Shown: positions 25,442-33,344 of the stretch, piece by piece
Position numbering within the stretch: position 1 is the first letter of the stretch
Layout: each line of letters begins with the position of its first letter
NCBI GenBank assembly: GCA_017935945.1
Contig: JAGBGN010000013.1
Span: forward strand, 1 to 37,218
DNA: 37,218 bases
Source of the DNA: Candidatus Methanomethylophilaceae archaeon
GTDB lineage: Archaea; Thermoplasmatota; Thermoplasmata; Methanomassiliicoccales; Methanomethylophilaceae
Reading direction: 5' to 3'
Position numbers and translations under genes: made by a program
The notes under the pieces: model-generated
Seen by the model: only the letters and a program-made list of their open reading frames with translations
Database searches by the model: none
Told to the model about the DNA's origin: nothing

Positions 25442-25663
25442 TGGATCGTACCTGTCACAGACCTCCAGGTCCATGACCTCCGCCCCAGTGACCGTGCATG
25501 TTCCAGAACTGTAGTGGTTGCAGTTCCCACAACTACCGGGACGATACCTGTCGCAGGTGGAATCATTGTCTGTCGGGACGTTCTCGATCGTACACACCCA
25601 TGATTCTCCGGCATGACGACAGTATCTGCATGTCCTGCATTTACGGTAGTTCTCGTTGGTCAT
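25427..25663 (-). CDS. Small protein with duplicated four-Cys motif
   Basis: A 78-residue protein with nine cysteines. Two tandem copies of C-x2-C-x7/8-C-x12-C-D-R-Y are visible: Cys12/15/24/37 and Cys45/48/56/69, each ending in DRY, plus Cys9. Such spacing suggests two small Zn or Fe-S knots. ATG 25663 is chosen because GAGGGGGTG lies immediately upstream; ATG 25693 would add ten residues. Its 3' end overlaps the convergent DUF5685-like gene by 15 bp. I recognise no named family. It might belong to the Cys-peptide locus, for example as a redox or metal-handling partner. Confidence 0.7.
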   Translation of the reverse strand: MTNENYRKCRTCRYCRHAGESWVCTIENVPTDNDSTCDRYRPGSCGNCNHYSSGTCTVTGAEVMDLEVCDRYDPSGPV

Positions 25664-25735
25664 CACCCCCTCATCCCGCAGATACGCCATAACCTTTGCC
25701 CCAACTGTAAAATACGGTCCCAATGATTGAGTCGC

Positions 25736-26302
25736 ATGGCTACGGTGAAGGTGGGATACATGGGCATACCCGGTTCCAATTCGGAACAGGCTGCCCTGGA
25801 GTTCTCCGAAAAGATGGGTTGGGATCAAATCGAGCTTCTACCCCTTGTGGATTCCAAAGGGGTCATCGGAGGCATGGACTCCGGTGATTGCGATTACGGT
25901 GTAGTCGCCGTCGCCAACATAAACGCCGGACCCGTCGGTGAAACCCAGGATGCCCTTTCTGGAAGGGACGACATATCGATGATACTCGAACAGTGGGTCC
26001 CCATCCACCATTGTGTCTTCACCAAATCCGCCGATTCCCAGATTGACAGGATCGCCTCACACATACAGGCCATCCTGCAGACCAAGGGGAATCTCGCAAG
26101 ACTGTTCCCTTCCGCTGAGTTGATGGAGGTGGAGGACACCGCGATCGCGGCCAGGTACCTGTCAGACGGCACGCTCCCCGAAAACACGGCCGTCATCTGC
26201 CGCAGGAACGCTGGTGAGATGTTCGGACTGCATCTCCTCCATGAGAACATCGAGGACCGTAGCGACAACATGACCCTCTTCCACCTGCTCAGGAAGGATT
26301 GA
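25736..26302 (+). CDS. Prephenate dehydratase-like protein with altered TRF motif
   Basis: A 188-residue protein covering one PheA dehydratase domain and no ACT domain. Recognisable landmarks are GYMGIPGSNSEQAA (7-20), DYGVVAVANINAGPVGET (53-70) and IEDRSDNMTLF (172-182). In active enzymes the last motif is TRF, and the Arg contributes to catalysis; here it is T-L-F (Leu181). The usual P-x-E-N in the second motif reads V-A-N, so the substrate pocket has changed too. It may be a non-dehydratase aromatic acid-binding protein. ATG 25736 follows TATA-like GTAAAATAC (25707-25715) with leaderless spacing. It lies 2 bp upstream of the coiled-coil gene. Confidence 0.75.
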   Translation: MATVKVGYMGIPGSNSEQAALEFSEKMGWDQIELLPLVDSKGVIGGMDSGDCDYGVVAVANINAGPVGETQDALSGRDDISMILEQWVPIHHCVFTKSADSQIDRIASHIQAILQTKGNLARLFPSAELMEVEDTAIAARYLSDGTLPENTAVICRRNAGEMFGLHLLHENIEDRSDNMTLFHLLRKD

Positions 26303-26304
26303 CG

Positions 26305-26844
26305 ATGTCAATATCCGATGACATAGAGTCCGAAGCCCGTACCCTCGACGACATGGTCTCCGAACTGAACAGGGAGGCCATGAAATACCGCGAGAACAGG
26401 GACAGGTTCCACCAGCAGGCCTCGGTACTCGCCGACAAGAGGAACCACCTCCAGGACAAGGCGAGGAAGCTTGTATCCGAGGCTAACCTTGTGAAGCAGC
26501 GCAGGGACGATTTCAACCTCTCGGCAAGGGAGGCCAAGGAGAAACGCGAAGAGTGGAACGACAAGGTCATGATCATGAAACAGCGTGGTGGTCTCGGCGA
26601 CATGGGTGAGGCCAAGGCTCAAGCCCAGAACTACCACCAGAAAGTCGTGAAGTACTCTGCCAGCGGACAGGCGGCCCATGAGAAGATGATGCAGCTCCGG
26701 GAGGAGGCCGACAGGCTAAGGGAGGAGGCACAGGTCTGCCATGACCAGTATCTGACCTGCAAAAGGGCCGCGGATGCTGAGCACGAGAAGTACATCCGCA
26801 CCATCAGGAAGATAGATAGGGTACGCAATGAACTTCCTGACTGA
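26305..26844 (+). CDS. Coiled-coil protein, COG1340-like
   Basis: A 179-residue, highly charged, almost entirely helical protein. Heptad-like patterns run from about residue 5 to 175, broken by a Gly-rich hinge (RGGLGDMG) near 95. It resembles the uncharacterised archaeal coiled-coil proteins of COG1340, which are usually longer (about 280-300), so this would be a short member. There is no enzymatic motif, signal peptide or membrane segment. ATG 26305 has AAGGA upstream. It follows the dehydratase-like gene after 2 bp, so the two are cotranscribed. It is convergent with the GNAT gene; the two stop codons are separated by a single base. Confidence 0.75.
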   Translation: MSISDDIESEARTLDDMVSELNREAMKYRENRDRFHQQASVLADKRNHLQDKARKLVSEANLVKQRRDDFNLSAREAKEKREEWNDKVMIMKQRGGLGDMGEAKAQAQNYHQKVVKYSASGQAAHEKMMQLREEADRLREEAQVCHDQYLTCKRAADAEHEKYIRTIRKIDRVRNELPD

Positions 26845-26845
26845 T

Positions 26846-27382
26846 TCAGAAACGGGAAGGACGGTCCACGGACATCATCCTGTACATGCACGGGCGACCG
26901 GTCTTCGGATTGTCCCGTACGAACCTTCCGATCTCATGGAACCCCGATTTCTCCAGACACCTTCCAGATGCTTCATTCTCGATTTCATGTCTGGCTTGAA
27001 TCCTTCTGTACGGAGTGTTCGTGAATATGTATCCCGTGACCGCACGTATAGCCTCCGTCATGTACCCTTTATCCCAGTAATCCTGGGCAAGACAGTAGCC
27101 CAGTTCGCAATATCCCGACTCGGGATGCTGTCTGACTGCGGTTACGCTACCGATCGGTACGTATTCACCACGCAGCGTTATACACCAGTCAAGTGAACCG
27201 CGGCTGTACTCCCTCACCCATTCCGTCAATACCTTACGCGTATGCTCCACATCGGGATGCACATCCCATGTCAGGAAATGCGTGACCTCGGGATCGGACA
27301 TCCAGTTGCAATAACACGCCTCCGCATCAGATACAGCGAACCTGCGGAGGTACAACCTGTCGGTGACTATGGGTTGGGTCAT
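26846..27382 (-). CDS. GNAT N-acetyltransferase, RimJ/RimL type
   Basis: A 178-residue acetyl-CoA-dependent N-acetyltransferase. It begins TDRLYLRRFAVSDAEACYCN, as RimJ/RimL proteins do. The acetyl-CoA loop is QDYWDKGYMTEAIRAVTGYIF. The C-terminal part ENEASGRCLEKSGFHEIG is the usual family ending. The substrate could be a protein N-terminus, an amino acid or a small amine. Its ATG overlaps the stop of the hydrolase gene (ATGA), and it is last in a three-gene operon. Confidence 0.88.
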   Translation of the reverse strand: MTQPIVTDRLYLRRFAVSDAEACYCNWMSDPEVTHFLTWDVHPDVEHTRKVLTEWVREYSRGSLDWCITLRGEYVPIGSVTAVRQHPESGYCELGYCLAQDYWDKGYMTEAIRAVTGYIFTNTPYRRIQARHEIENEASGRCLEKSGFHEIGRFVRDNPKTGRPCMYRMMSVDRPSRF

Positions 27383-27894
27383 CAACGTACCACATCCACC
27401 TGGATCGATTCCATCAGGTCCAGGGCCTTCTCCCCTGCAACACGGTCGTATGAAGCCACACAATCCGCCCTGACCTCGATCCTGGCATCCGGACATGCCG
27501 TACGGGCCATGACAGCATTGGATAGGACACACACGTTCGTGGCTACTCCGCACAACTCAATCTCATCGTAACCATCCAACACCTTGAGGAGTCTGGAACA
27601 GCCGAAGGTGTCTTTCTCCAGGATCATAGCATGATCGATGTAATCTGCCACGTGCCCGTAGATCAACTCCCCTCCGGTACCACGGATGCAGTGCCTGACG
27701 GGGAGCCGCTCACCTTCGAAGGTGGAAAGATAGTCCTCACCGTGTACATCCATCGTGAAAATAATGTCCCATCCCGATTCGAGGGCGAGATCCAACCTGG
27801 AACAAATTGCAGATTCTATCGAGCGGGCATCATCGCTACCCAAAGAACCGGTGACGAAATCCACCTGATAATCCACGATGATGATGACCTTCAT
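27382..27894 (-). CDS. Isochorismatase-superfamily cysteine hydrolase (nicotinamidase-like)
   Basis: A 170-residue hydrolase. The catalytic triad is visible: Asp8 in IVDYQVDF, Lys in LEKDTFG near 94, and the nucleophile Cys in GVATNVCVLSNA near 122. The metal-site region DVHGEDY and the following PVRHCIRGTGG resemble nicotinamidases, one His being replaced. Likely reaction: amide hydrolysis of nicotinamide or a similar compound; the substrate is not certain. It lies 15 bp after the zinc-ribbon gene and overlaps the GNAT gene by 3-4 nt. Confidence 0.87.
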   Translation of the reverse strand: MKVIIIVDYQVDFVTGSLGSDDARSIESAICSRLDLALESGWDIIFTMDVHGEDYLSTFEGERLPVRHCIRGTGGELIYGHVADYIDHAMILEKDTFGCSRLLKVLDGYDEIELCGVATNVCVLSNAVMARTACPDARIEVRADCVASYDRVAGEKALDLMESIQVDVVR

Positions 27895-27909
27895 CAGGCG
27901 GATTATGAT

Positions 27910-28437
27910 TCACACCTTTATGTCCCTATTGGGGATGTGGCTGCGGATAGCCGTGTAGACCAGATTGTATGGGATCCCCATCTCGATGGATATCGCCACG
28001 CAGGACATCCCATGGCGGTAGCACTCTATGACGCGCTTGAACTTCTCCTCATCCAATGCGTTCTCGTTCCGGTCCACTTTGCCATCCGACGAGGAGTTGT
28101 CCAGATTCCAATCCCTGGACGAGCATGACGGGCACCTTTTGGGGACCCTGCTGCCCTTGACCACCCAGGTCTCGTTACAACGTTTGCACGTATAGGAGTT
28201 CGGGGGCACATTCCATTGGTGTGAACCGCATTCCGGGCACCTCTTGGGTGATCCGTTGTGGGAGTTCCACGTATGGTTGCACCTGGTGCATGTGACAGTC
28301 AACTCCGGCATATCCCACTTGATGGAACGACAGCGAGGACACCTTTTGGGAGGTTCCTCCCTGCGTGGCACCCATGTATAGGTACAACGTGAACATTTCA
28401 AGAGCGGATATGGACCAGGAATCAATTTAACACCCAA
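27910..28437 (-). CDS. Three tandem zinc ribbons plus C-terminal HTH protein
   Basis: A 175-residue protein. Three near-identical zinc ribbons follow each other, each C-x2-C-x3-W ... PKRCPxC-x4-W, with Cys15/18/33/36, Cys50/53/67/70 and Cys84/87/102/105. A Ser/Asp-rich linker leads to a helix-turn-helix at about 129-168 (EEKFKRVIECYRHGMSC, then GIPYNLVYTAI). Nucleic-acid binding is likely; a specific role is not known. The only upstream starts in frame are TTG codons. TTG 28437 lies about 26 bp from TATA-like TTTAATAC, which predicts a leaderless message starting on TTG. It is first in an operon with the hydrolase and acetyltransferase. Confidence 0.8.
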   Translation of the reverse strand: MGVKLIPGPYPLLKCSRCTYTWVPRREEPPKRCPRCRSIKWDMPELTVTCTRCNHTWNSHNGSPKRCPECGSHQWNVPPNSYTCKRCNETWVVKGSRVPKRCPSCSSRDWNLDNSSSDGKVDRNENALDEEKFKRVIECYRHGMSCVAISIEMGIPYNLVYTAIRSHIPNRDIKV

Positions 28438-28623
28438 TAGTACGTTCTGCTTTTCATAGTATTAAAGCATAATCAGTGAATGGACTTATTGTGATGTTGT
28501 CCGTAACTTCCAATTGGAATATTATGTTATGAAAGAAATAAATATTTTTGAGCATGCTCAAATTACAAAAATTATAAATATAAGTGGTCTTAACAACTTC
28601 GTTAAGCCCAGTGCTGGACGATG
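28438..28623. promoter_or_regulatory. AT-rich gap with two perfect palindromes
   Basis: No gene is seen. TTCCAATTGGAA (28508-28519) and TTTGAGCATGCTCAAA (28547-28562) are perfect palindromes, probably operator sites. A plus-strand TATA-like ATTATAAATAT lies at about 28571-28581. It is followed by the small hairpin CTTAAC/GTTAAG (28589-28606). It would drive a transcript antisense to the end of the reductase gene. Confidence 0.4.
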
Positions 28624-29664
28624 TTACCACCCCCGTTTAAATCCTATCCAGCACGAGAAGTAGATGTTGGCCCACTTTGGATGCCTAATCATTGCCATAA
28701 GTCCACGGGCGAGGGAATAACCCTTCCTAAACGGTTCCATAGCTGTGGATATCTCTTCATCGCCCCATTCGGAGAACGATTTGTGTGCCTCCATGAAATG
28801 GGGATCGAACATCAGATCCCTGTCGACCCACCTCTGATAACGTCCGACATCACCGGATGACAGGGCCTCGGCTGCCTTACGACCAGACACGAGTGCCGCC
28901 CCAATACCTCCGAAGCACAATGGGTTCGCCAAGCAGGCGGCATCCCCCACGAGTATGCACGAACCATCCACCACGGAAGGTGGAATGCCGATGACCATGT
29001 TGCGGGCACCGGTCTCCACAGCACCTTCGACGGAACCGCAGCCCTTTATGTATCCAACCGAAAGCATACCATCGGAGGAAGGGAACTCCCACTTGTACGC
29101 ACCAGGGTATTCGCCACCGACCTCGAACCTGAGGGAACCGTCACCGGTACCGGGCACGATGTTGTTCACTATGGGCAGTACCTCCTGGGGCACATGACCG
29201 AACACATCCCTGCGAACAACAGAATGAGCACCATCAGCACCCACCAGCTTGTTACAACGTATGGAAGATCCATCGGACAATCCGACGATGAATCCATCCC
29301 CATCACGTGTCACCCCACGTGCTGTGGCATGAACGAAATCAGCGGAACAACCATCACGTATATTGGAGATCAAGGATGGACGATCCACAATCTGACCGCT
29401 CACCGGGATGTTTATCTCGATATCTCCGGGAAATGCGATGCAGATGCGGTCCACACGACGGATGACACCAGAGGGTTCGAATCCGGCCATGTTGAACATC
29501 CTGTCACTAACAGCCTCCCCACATATGCGATGGTACCTGTTGAATGGTCCATCAGACAACCTCTCCAGGACCACAACGTCCTCTTCTCCGAGACGAGACA
29601 GGTGATTGGCGGCGGACACTCCCGAAAGCCCGGCACCTACAACCAGGATATCGCATTCCCTCAT
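28624..29664 (-). CDS. Geranylgeranyl reductase-family flavoprotein
   Basis: A 346-residue FAD enzyme. Family members saturate the geranylgeranyl chains of archaeal ether lipids, including di-geranylgeranylglycerophospholipid. The Rossmann motif is VVGAGLSGVSAANHL near residue 7. A CGEAVSDR motif near 48 corresponds to the conserved Cys-Gly region of this family. The second FAD motif is LVGDAACLANPLCFGGIGAAL near 240. It is shorter than classical GGR (about 390-400), mainly at the C-terminus. ATG 29664 is preferred (CAGGT upstream) over a TTG at 29709. It lies 41 bp downstream of cardiolipin synthase, forming a membrane-lipid operon. Confidence 0.88.
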   Translation of the reverse strand: MRECDILVVGAGLSGVSAANHLSRLGEEDVVVLERLSDGPFNRYHRICGEAVSDRMFNMAGFEPSGVIRRVDRICIAFPGDIEINIPVSGQIVDRPSLISNIRDGCSADFVHATARGVTRDGDGFIVGLSDGSSIRCNKLVGADGAHSVVRRDVFGHVPQEVLPIVNNIVPGTGDGSLRFEVGGEYPGAYKWEFPSSDGMLSVGYIKGCGSVEGAVETGARNMVIGIPPSVVDGSCILVGDAACLANPLCFGGIGAALVSGRKAAEALSSGDVGRYQRWVDRDLMFDPHFMEAHKSFSEWGDEEISTAMEPFRKGYSLARGLMAMIRHPKWANIYFSCWIGFKRGW

Positions 29665-29705
29665 GACCTGGAGATTGTGACCGCCGTGATATAATTTGTC
29701 CAGGT

Positions 29706-31187
29706 TCAACTCAGGAACCTGAACATACGGGAAACCGCAAGCCTCATGCGCTCCACCAACCGGTTTGACAGGTACTGCTCATGTGTGTAGGGTGTGCTGT
29801 CATCCACATCCTTCAGGAACTGATCCGCATACCATGTGCATACCGAACTGGAATACACCATCAGATTGGATTCGAAGTTCAGGGACAGGGAGCGGTAGTC
29901 GAGATTGGCAGATCCGATTGAGACACAGACATCATCGACGAGCACCATCTTCTGGTGTATGAAGCCGTTGTTGTAACGATAGACCTTGACTCCGGAACCC
30001 AATAGCTTGTTGGCATAGGTCTGATTGTTCCAGAACATGAATATGTGGTCCTTCTTGTTAGGAATGAGGATCCTCACATCAACGCCCAAACGTGCACTGT
30101 TGGAGAGCGCGGTCATGATGGAATCATCGGGTATCAGGTACGGTGTGGTCAGGTACAACCTGTTGCGGGCAGAGGTTATCATGGCCAGATACTGTAGCTG
30201 CACGGGATTGTCGGGATACGTGTCCGGACCGCCGCATACCAGTTGCAGACGGTCACCGTCATCGTATTCGCTCATGTTCTGAGCGAGGTAATCCGAGACG
30301 GGCCTCAACGGATCCTTCTTGCATGCATACTGCCAGTCTGCGGAAAACCTGACGATCAGGGGCAGGACTCCCGGACCCTCGATACGTACGGATGCATCCC
30401 TCCAATGTCCCAGCGGCCCCTCCCCCTGGTACTCATCGCCGATGTTCATCCCCCCGCAGTAACCGACCTCGCCATCGATGATCGCTATCTTTCTGTGATT
30501 CCTGTTGTTCTTCTTGGGATTCAGGAACAGGATCACCCCAGAATGGAACATGGCATAATGTCCTCCGGCTTTGACGAAGTTGCGTATGCCCATCTTCGGA
30601 CCCTTGCCTATGCCGAAAGCATCGGTGAGAAGACGGACCTCGACACCTTCGCGGACCTTCTGGGTCAGGATCTCCATGAGTTCATTACCCCTGCGATCGT
30701 CACGGATTATGTAGTACTCCATCAGAATGGTCTTACGTGCCCTGCGGAGATCGTCGTACATGGCATCCATCTTGTCCCTACCCTCGGTGAACGGGAGGAT
30801 GTGGTTGCCGTACGAGTATGACCAACCACCGGCATCGGCCACGGTCTTGGCCAACCTCATGGTGGTATCATCGAACACCTTCGCGGCCATATCCTCCTGC
30901 AACATATCGCGGTGGTAATCGTTCACGGCCATCAGTTCGCGGTCCGTTATGTTCTTCGGCATGAACTGACGCCGTGTGTACAGGGAACGCCCCAGATACA
31001 TGTAGAGTATGAAACCGACCGGAGGCAGGCATATCAGCAGGATTATCCAAGAGATGAATGTACGCGGATCGTAACGTTCCAGGTACAGGAGTAAAATCAA
31101 TGCGAGAACATCAACTGCCACTATCAGGAGAATCCAATCCGCGATGAGATCGATTATGAACCATGACGGGTTTTGTGTGATGTTCAT
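29706..31187 (-). CDS. cls: Cardiolipin synthase, phospholipase D superfamily
   Basis: A 493-residue membrane enzyme. Two N-terminal membrane helices (about 10-35 and 43-66) precede two PLD catalytic modules. HKD motif 1 is HRKIAIID followed by GG. HKD motif 2 is HQKMVLVD followed by GSANLDYRS. Bacterial Cls condenses two phosphatidylglycerols; archaeal homologues such as that of Methanospirillum hungatei act on archaetidyl lipids to make ether-lipid cardiolipins. A minus-strand TATA-like AGTTAAATAC centred about 28 bp upstream predicts a leaderless start at ATG 31187. A geranylgeranyl reductase-family gene follows, so the operon appears to remodel membrane lipids. Confidence 0.93.
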   Translation of the reverse strand: MNITQNPSWFIIDLIADWILLIVAVDVLALILLLYLERYDPRTFISWIILLICLPPVGFILYMYLGRSLYTRRQFMPKNITDRELMAVNDYHRDMLQEDMAAKVFDDTTMRLAKTVADAGGWSYSYGNHILPFTEGRDKMDAMYDDLRRARKTILMEYYIIRDDRRGNELMEILTQKVREGVEVRLLTDAFGIGKGPKMGIRNFVKAGGHYAMFHSGVILFLNPKKNNRNHRKIAIIDGEVGYCGGMNIGDEYQGEGPLGHWRDASVRIEGPGVLPLIVRFSADWQYACKKDPLRPVSDYLAQNMSEYDDGDRLQLVCGGPDTYPDNPVQLQYLAMITSARNRLYLTTPYLIPDDSIMTALSNSARLGVDVRILIPNKKDHIFMFWNNQTYANKLLGSGVKVYRYNNGFIHQKMVLVDDVCVSIGSANLDYRSLSLNFESNLMVYSSSVCTWYADQFLKDVDDSTPYTHEQYLSNRLVERMRLAVSRMFRFLS

Positions 31188-31335
31188 CTTGTTACACTTC
31201 CATCGTCATGGTATTTAACTAAGTCGAATGAAACAACAGTTGCACAATGCGATATGCAGCCATTGTGTCTGATGTGAGACATACAGTCTAGAAACCGTTT
31301 TAAAAGCGTTACACCTGCCAGCCGACAGTGTAATC

Positions 31336-32574
31336 ATGAAATTGAAAGAATTATACGATAAATGGGAGTCCACCAGCCTGGTCCTCCGCATCCTGTGCGG
31401 ACTGGCGATCGGTCTCGTGCTGGCACTCGTCATACCGGGACTTCCCCTGATCCCCCTTCTGGGTACGCTGTTCGTCGGTGCCCTCAAGGCGATGGCTCCC
31501 CTGCTCGTGTTGTTCCTTGTCATAGCGGCATTGTCCCGTTCCGGCAAGAACCTCGGAAGCAGATTCAAGTTCGTCATATCCCTCTACCTCGGAAGCACGA
31601 TCATCGCTACCATCGTGGCCACGATCCTGAGCTTCGCGTTCCCCGTCACAGTGACACTCACGGGAGATGTCACAGATATGGCTGCAACCGGCAGTCTGGA
31701 GGAACTCGTGACGAAACTGCTCACCGGAATGGTGTCCAACCCCGTCACCGCGATCACAGAAGGAAACTACCTGTGCATCCTCTTCTGGGGAGTCGTTGCC
31801 GGACTCGTCATGAGGGCCATCGCATCCGAGACCACCCTCAAGGTCGTGGATGACGTGTCCTCCATAGTCACCCGCATCATCCGCATCATCATCAGCTTCG
31901 CACCGTTCGGTATCCTCGGACTCATCTACGATGCGGTTTCCTCCAACGGTATGGATATATTCTACGAATATGGCGCACTTATCGCCATCCTCGTTGCCTC
32001 GATGCTCATCGTGATCCTGGTCACCAACCCCATCCTCGGTGGACTCTTCATGCGCAGGAACCCCTATCCCCTGCAGTTCAAATGCCTCAAGGAAAGTGCT
32101 GTCACCGCATTCTTCACCAGGAGTTCCGCCGCGAACATCCCCGTCAACATGTCACTCTGTGAGAAGATGGGTCTGGACAAGGACTTCTATTCCGTGTCCA
32201 TCCCCCTCGGTGCCACCATCAACATGAACGGAGCAGCCATCACCATCACCGTGATGACCCTTGCAGCCGTGCACACCATGGGTGTCGAAGTCTCGATCGG
32301 AACGGCAATCGTCCTCTGCCTCGTTTCGGTTATCGCAGCCTGTGGTGCATCCGGTGTCGCCGGAGGTTCACTGCTCCTGATCCCTCTCGCCTGTTCCATG
32401 TTCGGAATCGGAGAGGACATCTCCATGCAGCTCGTCGCTATCGGATTCATCATCGGAGTCATCCAGGATTCCCTTGAGACAGCCCTCAACTCCTCTGCGG
32501 ACGTCTACTTCACTGCAGTGGCTGATATGAAGGACAGGAAGGACAAGGGATTGGATTCCGAGCTTAACCTCTGA
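31336..32574 (+). CDS. sstT: Serine/threonine:Na+ symporter, SstT-like
   Basis: A 412-residue membrane transporter of the dicarboxylate/amino acid:cation symporter family. It has about eight membrane helices plus two re-entrant hairpins. The signatures TRSSAANIPVNM (first hairpin) and GATINMNGAAITITVM (Na+/substrate site, helix 7) are those of SstT rather than GltP. ACGASGVAGGSLLLIPLAC marks the second hairpin. It probably imports serine and threonine. TATA-like TTTTAAAAG at about 31298 predicts a leader of about 8 nt. The strong similarity to bacterial SstT motifs suggests gene exchange with gut bacteria. Confidence 0.93.
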   Translation: MKLKELYDKWESTSLVLRILCGLAIGLVLALVIPGLPLIPLLGTLFVGALKAMAPLLVLFLVIAALSRSGKNLGSRFKFVISLYLGSTIIATIVATILSFAFPVTVTLTGDVTDMAATGSLEELVTKLLTGMVSNPVTAITEGNYLCILFWGVVAGLVMRAIASETTLKVVDDVSSIVTRIIRIIISFAPFGILGLIYDAVSSNGMDIFYEYGALIAILVASMLIVILVTNPILGGLFMRRNPYPLQFKCLKESAVTAFFTRSSAANIPVNMSLCEKMGLDKDFYSVSIPLGATINMNGAAITITVMTLAAVHTMGVEVSIGTAIVLCLVSVIAACGASGVAGGSLLLIPLACSMFGIGEDISMQLVAIGFIIGVIQDSLETALNSSADVYFTAVADMKDRKDKGLDSELNL

Positions 32575-32583
32575 ACAACCATT

Positions 32584-32599
32584 CCGTCCGAAAGGACGG
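32584..32599 (+). terminator. Hairpin after sstT
   Basis: CCGTCC, GAAA, GGACGG: a 6-bp stem closed by a GNRA tetraloop, 9 bp beyond the sstT stop. Confidence 0.55.
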
Positions 32600-32643
32600 A
32601 CAAACCCCTTCACACTTATACCCCCAGGATTTTCCCCACCGTC

Positions 32644-33198
32644 ATGAAGGAATCTCTCGGACCAGCTTCCACGGTCTATCCGGAACCCGTGTTCATAATC
32701 GGAACCTACAACGACGACGGTACACCCAATGCCATGAATGCGGCTTGGGGTGGTATCGCAAATGAGAACAGGATAATGATCTGCGTGGACAAGGGTCACA
32801 GGACCGCACACAACCTCGTCAAACGTGGTGCATTCACAGTATCGATGGCGGATGAGGACACTGTCGTCGCATGCGACTACGTCGGCATAGTCTCGGGAAA
32901 CGACGAACCCGACAAGTTCGCCAAAGCCGGATTCCATGCAACCCGCAGTGACAAGGTCGATGCTCCCCTGATCGATGAGTTGAAGATGTGCCTTGAATGC
33001 AGGGTCATCTCCTATGATGACGACGAGATGCTGATCGGAGAGATAGTCGACATCAAGGCCGACCCAGATGTGCTCACCGATGGCAAGGTCGATCCGGCTA
33101 AACTCAAACCCATCACGTACGACCCGGTCAACCGCAGGTACTATGGTTTCGGGAACCAGGTGGGCAGAGCATTCTACGATGGCAAGGCCCTCAGGTGA
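32644..33198 (+). CDS. Flavin reductase-like / flavoredoxin family protein
   Basis: A 184-residue FMN-binding split-barrel protein. YPEPVFIIGTYNDDGTPNAM at the N-terminus and the RTAHNLVKRGAFTVSMA region are typical of the flavin reductase-like domain (flavoredoxin group). Likely a small electron carrier or flavin reductase in the cytoplasm; the partner is unknown. TATA-like CTTATA at 32615-32620, about 26 bp before the ATG, predicts a leaderless message. Confidence 0.88.
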   Translation: MKESLGPASTVYPEPVFIIGTYNDDGTPNAMNAAWGGIANENRIMICVDKGHRTAHNLVKRGAFTVSMADEDTVVACDYVGIVSGNDEPDKFAKAGFHATRSDKVDAPLIDELKMCLECRVISYDDDEMLIGEIVDIKADPDVLTDGKVDPAKLKPITYDPVNRRYYGFGNQVGRAFYDGKALR

Positions 33199-33344
33199 AC
33201 CGATCACGCATCATCCAAACCTTTTCCAACCTTTCCCAACCCATGATGTCCACATCCGACCGTTAGATTCACATTCAAGAAACCTATACGCCGTGGCATG
33301 TTCAAAACAATCAATGTTTTCACCGGCACCATGGAGGTGTCCGA

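Noticed and set aside
28600-28672. tRNA-like stretch with a GTGCTGGA/TCCAGCAC pairing
   Set aside because: No anticodon arm or T arm can be drawn, and the right arm lies inside the reductase coding region.
28621-28860. 79-codon plus-strand frame downstream of a TATA-like element
   Set aside because: It is antisense to the conserved C-terminus of the reductase and has no Shine-Dalgarno. The promoter itself is kept as an observation.
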